Assembly (NCBI GenBank): GCA_013397435.1
Contig: VZRG01000435.1
Coordinates: 418,950 to 482,949, forward strand
Reading direction: 5' to 3'
DNA from: Erythrocercus mccallii
Taxonomy: Eukaryota > Chordata > Aves > Passeriformes > Dicruridae
DNA: 64,000 bases
The notes under the pieces were generated by a model. The model worked only from the letters and a program-made list of their open reading frames with translations, was not told the DNA's origin and did not search any database. A program made the translations under genes and the position numbers. Shown here piece after piece: positions 51,559 to 62,880 of this stretch. Within the stretch, counting starts at the first letter, position 1. Each line of letters starts with the position of its first letter.

Positions 51559-54500
51559 TATAAATTTTAGGAAAGGTTTTATAGGGAGGAAAATTTTGAT
51601 TGTTAACTTTCAAATAAAAGGTTAGGAAAAAAACAAAAAAAGTTTTATAAATAATTTTGTCTATCCTGTCTCCTGTGTCTGGACTTGCCTGCAAGGTTTA
51701 ATGTCTTTTCTATTCCAGCAAAGCCTGTGGTATGTAGTCCACCAGGAAGGACCGTGTTATGTTTCCTTCCTGTTCCATTCAGAAATGCCTTAATTTCTTT
51801 ACAGTGCTGGAAACTTTTTCCATCCTTAGTTTCATAGTCTGCCTTTTCCCTTGTCAAACTCAATGTGCCTCATCCCAATCTAAAAAGCTTTTGCCTCTTA
51901 GCATCCTCTACAGAGCAGAAGCAATTTATTACTCCATCATGAGGGTTTTCTTTGATTGTCTCATTTTGTACCCATATTGAGTGGATAACAGTTTCAAGCT
52001 AAGAAAAAAACCAGATGATGTCCACTGTATTGACTCTTCATTGATATTTCTATGCTCTAAAGACAGATGTCTTAATTAAATGTTACACTTTTTCCATATG
52101 TAGGAAGCCTTAATTAGCCCTTGTAAGATATTTTAGAATGCATGAGATGCAGATCATTATATATCATAAAGGTATTAAAAGATCTTCAAATGTCACAGGA
52201 GACGCAGAGGAAAAACTTGATATTAGGGGAAGTATTGCAATACAGATGGTCTCACTCCTAAAAGTATATCACATGTATTAGGCTTTTTCATCCTGTCTCT
52301 TTTCTTTTGCCTTATGTACATTAAGGTTCCTTTTTCAAGTCTGTTCAGAATATTCTGTCTATCTCAGCTGGTGAGTGAACATAGTTTTCATTGCAAGGGA
52401 TGGGGCAGTAAGGAAAAGCATATATTTGCAGAACATCCTTTTGTTTTAATGAAATGTGGTGCCTGCTCCTATCTGGACAAAGGAATCCAGATGATCCCAG
52501 TAGATATTTTTGGACTCAGATCAAATTTCTCCACCTGATATTTGCTGTAAAGCCAAAACTTAATTTCAGTGATAGGTGCTCAGTTGAGTGTCTGTAATAG
52601 TGATGCATGTGTAATAATGATGAGGCTGTTTGAAATTACATTTAATGCAGCTGAGATATTTAACCTTGCATCACAGGAAAATTTTAAAGGATCTAGGGTA
52701 ATGGTGCTTGCAAAATCTTCTGGACAATAATGGACACACTGGGCAAGAACATAACTAACTATAGGAAAGTAATGTAATTGCATCTCCTGCCTTGCTCTTG
52801 TATTTGCTTAAATGGGTAATTTTTGCTGAAGGCTTTAACTGTTGGCAACGGAAATCAAGTAGATTATGGGGAATCTTGCACTACCTCATAAATGAATATT
52901 TGATGTCAGTGACAAGTAAGCCTGCAAGGTTAAAAGAAGCAGAGATTGCTACAGAGCCAGCCTCAGATTAAATATTCTCTAGGTTTAATATTTTGATTGC
53001 TACTGAATAACCAGCTCATAAGTAACCACATTGTGATGCTCTGTTAGGAGTCCTTTTAGTTGGCACTGGTTTTCATATCATAATATAATTGATAGCTTCT
53101 TCTGTCAGAAATCTCTAGGCAGCCAAATAAACAATATGTCCTTCTGTCTGTTCAGGAGTAGTGTAATGTTCAGAAATATTGATCCCTCATGCCAGAGAAA
53201 GCCATAATGAAGATAATAGCAAATGAACCAAAAGCTGTTTCAACATGTCTCATCTATTGCCCAGAGAATTATAAAGTTAGTACCACATTGACCTTCTTGT
53301 GACATGCTAAAAGTTACTGCTGCCAGTTTAGTATTTTTAAATGGCTGCTCTTCTTGGGGAAAAAAAAGGAAAATATTTAGATTTTCTGTGACTGGATTAC
53401 TTTTTATTAATCTTCTCCCCACTGCTGATTTAAATGTGAATACTCAGCAATAAGACATCAGTCATCTTAACAGAGGATGGCAAAAGCACCTTGTTGGTCA
53501 AAATTCTCTGATTATGGAGATTTTGGCAGCTTTTGGTTTGTCACGTGCCCTCTTGCCCCCTTTCCCTCCTTTGTTTAACTCCTAATTAAGTGAATATTTG
53601 ACCTATAGTAGTGTTCTAGACTTAGGAATCTAGAACAGGAGACTATCAGAAATAATGCAATGCTAGTCCTCTGAGTTCACTGTTCATTCTTAAAACCTCT
53701 CCCACTGAACTTCAATTTTCATTGAAATTCTATTCAGTTATGGAGAACTTATTTCATGCTAATTATGAATTTTAAAAATCCCATCTGGAGCAAATTATAT
53801 AGTATGACTGATTAAAAGTGAAAAGATTAAAAGACACTCCGTGAAATAAGTCCATTTAAAATATATGATCGTCTAAGTTTTGACTGTGCCCAAAAAGCAT
53901 CTAATAATACTAGGAAAATGTAATTTGGTACATATTGTTAAACATCCAGTAGCTTTGAGACAGTAAGTAGATGAATAAGCTGCTAATGGACAATATTCTC
54001 AACTCATTGCATGAATTGTATTAGTATTATCTAGAGTCTTGCACTAATACTGAAGGCTGCAAAGAACCTTCAATTACGCCTTTGCTGCTAAAGAAAGGAA
54101 TGACCTTGTAATCAATGCTTACACTGCTCATTGGCATGTTTGGTTCCTGCCAGCTAGCACTCTTCCAGCTGCTGCCTGGGCACAGTCCTTGTGAGTTGTT
54201 TCCAGCATGAAGCTGAGCTGGGGCTACTTTGGGATATTTTGAGCAGAGGACAGTGAGCCATGTACGTATATACTACTGCAGCTATATATGTGTGCAGCTA
54301 TTTGTGCTGCTTGGTTCCTAAGGGAAGTCCCATGTCTCTTATTTTTAGTAGTGTAGCAATAACCTTTGTGTTAAAAGGTTTTATTCACAGGCCTTTAAAA
54401 AATTATTTGAATTAATTGACAAAGTAAAATATTTGTGCACGTGTCTTTTTCTTTTTTCATTTGAACACTAAATAAGTTGCGTGAAGGAAGCTAATGTAAC

Positions 54501-57418
54501 ACAACTAAGTATTCAGATTTTAAAAACTTCTTTACTTTGAACTACATATTTTTATGTTTTAAAATTTGGCTTGGATTTAAGCTGGTTTTATCAAAAATTC
54601 CAAATTTGAGTCAATAAGACTCTTTGCTGTCATTAATCCTTTTCTCCTCACATATGCCTATCTCTATCAAAATCTGCTTCCCGTGCCAATATGTATTAAC
54701 TTACATGTGGAGGGCCCTACAAACTGAATTCTGAGAAGACCAAAACCAGTGAGAAAGACAACATAAATCAAAATTTAGACTCAGATTGCAAAGCTGTTTA
54801 TGAAATTTTTTCCCTTTTAACTTAGTATTTGCTCTGAGAAGTGAGTCATTACTACTTTTAGAGGTGTCCGATTTCTCCCATAAACTGAGTCTTTTGACAT
54901 GGCCAAGGCCATGGACTGTTACTAAAATGAGAGTTCAGAAAACTGCTTCTGAAGTTTCACAGCTAAGGACAGTTTTTCTTGTCAATACCATTAATAGAAA
55001 CCCATGGAGCCAAGCTTGCACAAAGCATTGCCTTCAAACTTGAAATAGCTAATTGGTAAAGTCTGAGAATAAACTTCTTCTCTGCAGTTAGCTTGACTTG
55101 CAAGTAAAGATCAGTCTGCTGCAAATACTGAACTAGCACCTAGGAAATGGAACTTGTTAAAATCTTCCTACCTCTTTGGGTCAGTGTTTGGGTGGTGGTG
55201 TTTTTTTTGTATTTTTTAATTTAAAAAAAAATTCTGCTTATCACCTTACTCCTTGCAATTTCTGATGTATTTTCAATGGTAGCTTTTCAGCTGCTTATGT
55301 TTGCATGGGAATTTTACTAGAACTAGTTCTAAATTAATATAGATATACTGTCTAGAATCTAGTTTCAAGTATGTCTGAAACAATACCATGGGAATAGCCA
55401 TGATTAATGTCAGAATTTTAGCTGGAATGTTTAAGCATACACACAAGTGCATAGGTACCTCTGAGATTTAGATTTTTAATTTTTTTTTAAAACAACATTG
55501 AAACTCTTTGTGTTTAAGTTGCATATGTGATTTTGTTTTTGCAGTGGTATCTCCAAATAATCCAACTGCAAAAGTAGTAAACCAAGAATAATTGAGTGAT
55601 TGTAGCCAATATTGATCTCCAGTTTGAGAAAAGCCAATCTATATTGTGCTTTGTACATATATCCTGGAATAAAAGTTCTCATAATACCTTCTTGATAAAA
55701 CTGTCATTGGTGTATGCATTATTCTGTGGGTTTATTTCAGAAGGAACAAATGCATCAAACTGAGCTTTGCATATTAAGCTTTTGAACAGTCTGTTGTGCA
55801 GTTTGTATCTCAATGTAAAAATCTGAATCAAATAACATACTTGTGTAGACTGAAGAGTTGTCAACACAACTATTACATTTTTGCTTGAAATGAAATATAA
55901 CCATCTCTGCTACAGTGATGTAGGCTTTAATCCTGCATAGGTACTATGTGCATGCTTTGCTTTATTAAAATCTACCAATAAAGCTTTCTGTTGCACTTTT
56001 TTTGTGAATATACTGTTGGGTAAAATGTTATCCAAAAATAAAGTCCATTTCTTTTAAACAGGAACTTTATTTGGGGCTTTGGGTTGGAATTAATGGGTTG
56101 TTCTAGCTAGAGACTTTTCTGAAGTAATGCCCCTCTAAAAATCAGTAATATTTACTTCAATTGAATAAACAAGCCACTTCTGGAAAACTTTCTACTCAGT
56201 TGAGCTTCTTTATAATAACTTTCCTGTGTTAATCTCAGCAATTCCATGTTGATTTTCCAGTTATAACTTAGCAAAGAAACATGTAATACCAGTTCAAGTG
56301 ACAGTCCTCTGCAGCACTGATGGAGAGACGTGTCTTGATATACGCAAAGCAATCCCCATGGAAATTTGAGCTTGTAATAGAACAGAAGAGAGGAACAAAA
56401 AATGGATTACATTAAAAGAAATTATTTAGAATACCCTTAATGCCGTTTACAGCGTTTGAGAGAGAGAAATCTCAAATGTAAGAGTGTCTAAAGGGTAACA
56501 GTCAGATTAATTTTTTCTGTATTGAAACTTCATGTTAATATCACATTATTCACATGTAATGCAAGTTTGTAGAGAAAGCCATGGCGTTCTGGGAAATCTA
56601 CAGGAATGTGGAAAATGTTAAATGAAGCTGGGTTTTTTTCTTGTGTTATTACCCAATGGGAACTGCGTATTTATGGTAATGTAGGAGTCAAAGTCATATT
56701 TTTAGAGAATAATATCATCTCTTCTGAAACCAAAACACTTTCAGTTGATGCCATGAGAAAAGAACTGTGAAACTTGAAGTTTGTTTTTTTTCCCTCTGAT
56801 TTTATGAACTTTATTTTAAAGATGAAGTATTTAGTACACTCTGAAGTGAGAGGAAGCCAAGTCTGATAACTTGGAAGCCAAGTATTATAAAGGGACATCA
56901 CCCCTCCTGCTCCATGACCCTTTAAACTGGGTTTTTCTTCAGTGACAATTGTCTATTTTTAATAATTCTGAGACCCAGACTGTAACATTTTGAGTTCTAA
57001 ATTGAAAGATGCTTTTGTCCCAATTGCCAGATTACTAGATAAAAACCCAAGCAAGTCACTTTTCATAGCATTTAGACCATTTGATCTTCACAGTTATCTA
57101 AATATAGGCACAGGCAATCTCAGCAATCACATCTGAGACACCCAGAAGTGATGAGAGGGCAAGGGATGAGACAGTAAGAAGTTCAGACTTTTCAGTTGAG
57201 AAAATCATATCTGTAATACTTCAAAACATTTCAGAGTCTATTAAAAAGCTGGTGAAAATTAGGTGCCAGTCCTTGCATCCTACTTAATTTCCTGCGTGAG
57301 GACTTACGTTGCTGTTTTGTGAGGTTATTCTTTACTGGATTGTACTTTGTGTAAAGCACAAAAATAAGGTTTACGTGTATTGTTAAATAATTGATCATCC
57401 TTCTTTCCACCGAGCATC
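51559..57418. other. Non-coding stretch, nothing recognised
   Basis: No gene, LTR or CR1 recognised. A direct repeat GGAAGCCAAGT occurs twice near 56853-56882. Frames are at most 76 codons. Confidence 0.6.
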
Positions 57419-57478
57419 ATCTATGGTATTTTAGTTTTATCTATGGTGTTTTAGTTTTGGCATTATATTTTAGTTTCT
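57419..57478. repeat. Tandem repeat, three units of period 20
   Basis: ATCTATGGTATTTTAGTTTT at 57419, ATCTATGGTGTTTTAGTTTT at 57439 and a diverged third unit GGCATTATATTTTAGTTTCT at 57459. Confidence 0.85.
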
Positions 57479-57579
57479 GTTGATGGTACTAAAGAGATGG
57501 CATTTTTCAGAACGAAAAATCCCAAGTAGGTAGTATTTCCTTAACCACTGCCCCAGCAGAGTGTTTACAGTGTATCTTA

Positions 57580-57629
57580 ATTCTAGTGATATTCAAATAG
57601 CTAAATTCTAATGATATTCAAATATCTAA
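57580..57629. repeat. Tandem duplication, period 25
   Basis: ATTCTAGTGATATTCAAATA and ATTCTAATGATATTCAAATA start at 57580 and 57605, each followed by (G/T)CTAA. Confidence 0.85.
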
Positions 57630-58764
57630 ATTTATTTTGACCTAAGAAGAGTCTGCATTTCTTTTGTCAATTGCAGAGATGTTGATTTTTAGTGGTCTAG
57701 GTATGTATCAACCTTTTTTGTAGTTGGAGTCAGTAGATACATTCTCCCATCATCCACAAGAGCCTATTTCAAAAACTGTTATTTCAGTCTGTGAAAGAAG
57801 GCAACAGTGCGTATATGAAGGGAAAGAATCTTGCTTCAAAACCAGGAGGCATTTGTCAGTCCTTGAATTTTGGGCTTTGACATTGTCAATGCCACTGAAA
57901 CTAGGAGAAATGTTGTTATTAAATACTGATCTCACTCATAGTGAAGCCTATACTCAAACTCATTTTTTGCTATCAGCAGCCGAGGTACTAGTGAAAGAGA
58001 ACCTGCAGAGAAACATTCCCATCAGCCAGGCACAAGATAAAGGAGGAAGTGCCACAGGGGGAATGTAGATAAGAATATTCCTCTGCTGTCTCCTCACATC
58101 CTTAGAAGGCACCTGTAAAATTGGGGACTCAGAGCTTCGGAGTTGTGATGATGAAGGGAAAAAGAGGCAGCAATAGCTGAGAAGTAGTGGAAACAAGTAA
58201 GAACAGGGACAACACATGAGAACATGAACAGCCTGGGGACTCTAGGAGAGCAGATGTTGTTGGAAGCTTCAGAAGTTGGCTGGGATCTCTGAACCCAACC
58301 TCACTGCTGGTGCAGTCATTGGCCATAGACACCACTTCAGGCATAGGAGAATAGGGGAGAAATCGGCTACCTGGGAAAAGTAGTAAACATCTTCCTAGCC
58401 CTGAGATCAAAGGATTTTAAGCCTTTGGATGAGAGGAGGCAGGGAAAAGTTGGCTTTACTGCTAGGAGGTTTGATAGATCAGGCTACCTCTTATCAGCAA
58501 TAGCAGCTTTGTGACTTGTTCACTGAGAAAAGAGCCTTTCCAAAGAAACTGGCTCCACTTGAGCATTTCTCTGTAGGTCTCCAACAGTTCTGAAAATTCA
58601 TGGATTATGAAAACTGGTAAGGTCTGAACACACAATACAAAACATAAATTTAACCTATTTTAAAAGGCTGTCATGATTTATTTTTTTCTGTGTTTTCTTA
58701 CAGTGGAGTGACACTGCATTAAATCTTATTTTAGTGCTCTGGAACGGAAAAAGTACTTGTCAGC

Positions 58765-58820
58765 ATTATTTGTTTATTGTGTATTGTTTATTGTTTATTG
58801 TGTATATTATTTTTATTGTG
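58765..58820. repeat. TATTGTTT-type microsatellite
   Basis: Imperfect repeats of TATTGTTT and TATTGTG. This makes the Leu/Phe/Tyr-rich frame at 58734-58952 and is not coding. Confidence 0.85.
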
Positions 58821-59860
58821 TGCACCATATTTTTTAGAAACATAGTGTTTAGAAATATGGGGGATTTGCAAATATTAAAAGCTTACACTTTTATGTATTT
58901 ATTTTATTTTATTTTAAGAAAAGTGTTGTTAGCATCTGATGGCAACATCTGAGTACAAGGGTAGCAAGGCAGGAAAGGTAAAGTACCTGCTGCAGTAAAT
59001 TAGTAGAAGAGGAAAGTCTCTGCTTATCTTTTTGCCAGTTCAAGGGTTGTAAAAGAAGAACTAGAGAAACACTGTGGCTTGGCCAAGCTCATGTGGTGTG
59101 ACCTCATCTATGCAAATGAGTCTGAATATAAAATTCAGAGGTTTTAATAAACAATGGCATTACCATATACATATTAATTTGTGTGCAAAGAGACAAAATT
59201 TTATAGAAAGTTATGTATGCAGTTGGCAAAAACCAGATGAATATATATCTGTATTCTCATGTCCTATGACCAATTGTTATTTCTCTTCTACCAAATGATT
59301 TTCTTCTACTGTTTTTTTACAGGTTTGTTTATTCAACCTATTTGCATATAAATGTATTTTTGTAGGATGCTCTTATGAAACTAATATCTAAAACTGTAGA
59401 AATTTGTGTCCCACTTTTATGGAAAAGTAAAAAAAAAAGTATTAATTTTGTGGGTGAAATTGTGTGTAAGAATTAATCCTGACTATGCAACGTATTCACT
59501 CCCTTTTCTAATCGTCAAAAGGCAGTTTCCTGCAATTTTTGTGACAGGAGCAATTTCAAAACTCTCCCAGCATGGAGTGGTGGTACCTGCTTAAGGGGAT
59601 GGAAGTCTAATATATAGAGGGTTTTTCTCCTGTGAAACTAAAACCGGAAACAAAATGCATTTATTTGTTTTTAAAGGAGATTAAGTATCAGAATAATCAA
59701 CAGGTAACATAGAGAAAATGTTTAAGATGACATGGAGTTAGCCGCAAGGATTTAGTTCTTGATATTGGCAAAAGTGTGAGGCATTTCGTACAAATATTAA
59801 CTTATGTATACTTGCTCCCTTACATGTGTTTCTTATGTAAATATGGGGTTGGGTTTGTGT

Positions 59861-59897
59861 TTTTATTTTTTTTTTTATTTTTTTTTATTTTTTTTTT
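59861..59897. repeat. T-rich microsatellite with single A interruptions
   Basis: Runs of 4 to 11 T separated by single A bases at regular distances (roughly every 10 to 12 bases). Confidence 0.9.
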
Positions 59898-61357
59898 GCT
59901 ATTGGAATATTAAGGAACAGCAGGAGTGAGCGATAAGTGGGACAATGTATGTGGCCATGACCACATACAGGATATCTAGTAGAGCAGATGAATTGGAAGC
60001 ACAAGAGATTCGGTTTCTATAATGGAATAATTTAAGGACTTCCAAAAGCAAGTAAGAATTGCAAGATAGAGCCCATATCTTAGTTCTGTTTGTACAGTGT
60101 AACGTGGTAGAGCTGCTTGAAAGATGGCCAGACAGATTCAAATGAAAGCATTAAGAAAAAATATTTTGACATGTTTTTGAAAAATTTCTATCACATCAAT
60201 TAGGGACCTGTGGAAATATGACCGTTGTATTGCAGAATCTAGTGATTTACAACTGCAAGAATGCAAGAGCAGACTTTTCATCTTTGGAATTGTTCTGCAA
60301 AAATAGATTGTCTTATTCTGTTGTGTGCTTGGTAATGACAAGAACAGCCCCCTGTTAGACTCTTTGTCAGAACAACTTTTTACAGAAGTGAAATGAAAGT
60401 CTTAAAGTAGAAATTCAAGCCCTATATCTATAGTCAAGGATTTGCTGATGATTCTGGTGAATTGTGCTTTCCTGCAGCGTGCATGCTCATATCTGCCCAT
60501 ATCTGAAGTGGGGAACCTGGCGTGCCACTAGTTCTTGTAGATACATTCAGAAGGTCTCACTTTTATATGTTGCAACTTGGCCAAATGCTCTGTGCTGCTT
60601 TACTTAATAAGACAGAAAGAGATTTGTAAAAGGTACTGTGATTGGTTACAGAGTAAGTGATAAAAATAGTTTTATCCTAACTTCATACTTCTTTAGTTAT
60701 AGACAACAGTGTGCATTTTCTTGAGGAAAAGGTTAGTGAGATAAAGACATGACTTACATGCCTGATTTTGAAGGACTGCTTTGTATCAAAGGAACAATTC
60801 ATTACTGTATAAAATTTGCTACCTTACTGCTCCTGAGGTCAACATTAGCACATGGACAACCTTTATAGAATTGCAATTTCAAAGTTTTCATTGTCTATTT
60901 TTATCTATATTATACAACTGAATTCTGACATGCAGGCATGGTGCACTGTTTCTGTAGAAATCTTGAATAATACCTAGTAGGGAGAGAACAAGGTGTCTTT
61001 GTATGTGTTTGCTCAAAGTGGCCATGATAAGGACACCTCTGAAGATTTCCTTAATTGTGCTCCTGCTCCTTCTTGGCAGAAGAAATGCAGAAGAGTGAGT
61101 GTAACAGATCCTTGAATGATTGCTGTTGTGTTGCTGTCTTGGAGCCCTTCAGCTTCTCAAAGACATTCTCTTGCATTTGCTGCACCTAGGCTGTTTCTTG
61201 GGCTGTCATGCTTGTCAGTAATAACATAGGGCAAAGATATATGTGAGGGAAAACATGGGCAAATGACTGCTATAGAGCTCCTGAACAAATTGTCTTGTCA
61301 TTCACTTGGATGTGTATGAACATATACATGCACTGTCTTCCTATTTACTTTAAGGTC

Positions 61358-62111
61358 TGACACCCTTATTGCGGAGCTCTGCATACATCAGACCATTATG
61401 CTTGTAGTACCCCTGCACACTATTATCATTCTGACTTTGCAGATGGATGTAATCTGGATTTCCAGAATGTGTTTTGTCCTAGGGTATGTATGAAGTCTGT
61501 AGCTGAAAGGGGAGATTAAAGAAGTAGCTGCCTGCATCCTTCTTTTGTACTTCAGCCATTTAGTATGAATAGCTGGGTTTTTCCCAATAACTGTAGTGTA
61601 TGCATGATGCTACAGTTTGCCATCTAAGAATTTTGCAGACAGGAAAGAATAGGTCAATGAAAAAAATAACAAAAAATAGTAGTATACGATAACTTGCTCT
61701 GCCTTACATGTAGACACACCCAACCCCCAGGCTGGAGCAGGGGATGGACTCCTCCCTCTGGGGAGGAAGCAGTGGCAGAAACAAAAGGTGATGAACTGAC
61801 TGTAACTCCCATTCCCTGAGGGGAAGGAGGTAGAGAATCAGGAATACAGGTAAGCCAGGGAAGGTAGTTTTTAAGGTTTGTTTTACTTCTCATTATCCTA
61901 CTCTGAGCTAGGTTGGTAATAAATTCAGTTAATTTCCCCAAGCTAAGTCTGTTTTGCCTGTGGTGGCTGCTGGTGAGTGATCTCTCCCTGCCCTTATCTC
62001 AACACTTAAGGTTCCATTACAGTCTCCTTCTCCTGTCCAGTAATAGGGACAGGAGTGATAAAGTGACTTTAGTGGGCATCTCACAACCAGACAAGGTTAA
62101 AGTACTATGCA
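61358..62111 (+). mobile_element. Solo LTR, avian ERV family
   Basis: The recognisable part is 61660-62111. It has AACTCCCATTCCCTGAGGGG, GGTAAGCCAGGGAAGG, TCATTATCCTACTCTGAGC, GGTTGGTAATAAATTCAGTT with AATAAA at 61917-61922, TTTCCCCAAGCTAAGTCTG, TCTGTTTTGCCTGTGGTGG, AGTGATCTCTCCCTGCCC and an end near AACCAGACAAGGTTAAAG. These match, in order, the R-U5 part of a widespread bird LTR that I remember. The 3' end is CA at 62110-62111. The 5' end is less sure: TG at 61358 is preceded by GGTC, the same four bases that follow the 3' end, but a 4-base match may be chance. No internal retroviral region is seen. The frames at 61654-61941 and 61913-62140 overlap it and are not genes. Confidence 0.75.
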
Positions 62112-62340
62112 GGTCCTTTCAACACTTGTCCTACTTCTGAGTTCTGCACCAAGGGTATGCTGTGACCTATCTGCCACTGCTTATTTTGATGCAGGGTTTC
62201 TTTTATTTTATACCAGCACAACCGCAGCAAAAAACTGTCCCTGAAACAGCTGGGGGATCTGAAACAACTGAAAGATGTCAGCTGGCAACCTTGTGCATGC
62301 TTCCCTAGAGCATATATTTGCTGTCAAATGTGACTGTCAC

Positions 62341-62880
62341 TGTTGGACACAAAATGAAGAGTTTGACTCTAGGTAGAAGAAAATTCAGAAGGCTTTATTT
62401 TCAGTTTTACACAGCCCTTTTATAACATGCTGTGCTAAAGAACCCTATGATTAGTTAGTAAAGACAACACCTCTTTTCACTGGTTAAATAATAGAAACAA
62501 CACTTGTGAGAGAGTTATTATGAAAATTTAGAAGTGTTTATGAAAAATAAAAAACTTGTTTACATTTACTGTCCTTGAAAGGAATGGATTCTCTCACAGG
62601 AAGAAGGAATCAGCTACTAAAAGGCTGAAAACTTCACAGACTCAGAAATTCAGACCCACATGTGACAACTCAAATAGACCATGCTGGCCAGCCCTTTTTC
62701 CTCACTCCCTGGTTCAGCTGAAAGCTTTCACAGAGCAGGATGTCCTGTTCCCAACACTTAGGGCTGAGGCATATTATCCCTGCCTGTTTGTCCCTATCCC
62801 AGAACTTCTTTGTGTTGACAGTCTGCATTTCTGCTTTATGAAGAGAGCTTCAAGACTTCCTGGCAAAGATCAATGTTTCT
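62341..62880 (-). mobile_element. LTR (3' part certain), avian ERV family
   Basis: On the plus strand it begins TGTTGGACACAAAATGAAGA, the complement of an LTR 3' end. On the minus strand there are TATAAAA at 62418-62424 and AATAAA at 62394-62399, about 25 bases apart. The following blocks (AGAACCCTATGATTAG, AAGACAACACCTCTTTTCAC, ATGGATTCTCTCAC) fit a songbird LTR I remember. The 5' end (right side) is not determined, so 62880 is a guess from usual lengths, and I found no target duplication. It lies 229 bases from the 61358-62111 LTR in opposite orientation. The two are not a proviral pair, because they differ in family and orientation. Confidence 0.65.
62394..62424 (-). promoter_or_regulatory. 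TATA box and polyadenylation signal of the LTR
   Basis: TATAAAA (62424 to 62418) and AATAAA (62399 to 62394) on the minus strand. The short spacing implies a very short R region, or that a different TATA is used. Confidence 0.5.

Larger units (their letters stand above)
57630..61357. other. Non-coding stretch with simple repeats
   Basis: No gene recognised. A 114-codon plus frame at 57724-58068 has an ATG but no domain, and the sequence around it offers no support. Simple repeats at 58765 and 59861 are listed separately. An octamer-type ATGCAAAT lies at 59110-59117, next to TGACCTCA. Confidence 0.5.

Noticed and set aside
57724..58068. 114-codon plus-strand frame
   Set aside because: No domain, signal peptide or membrane segment; a shorter frame overlaps on the other strand and nothing around it suggests a gene.
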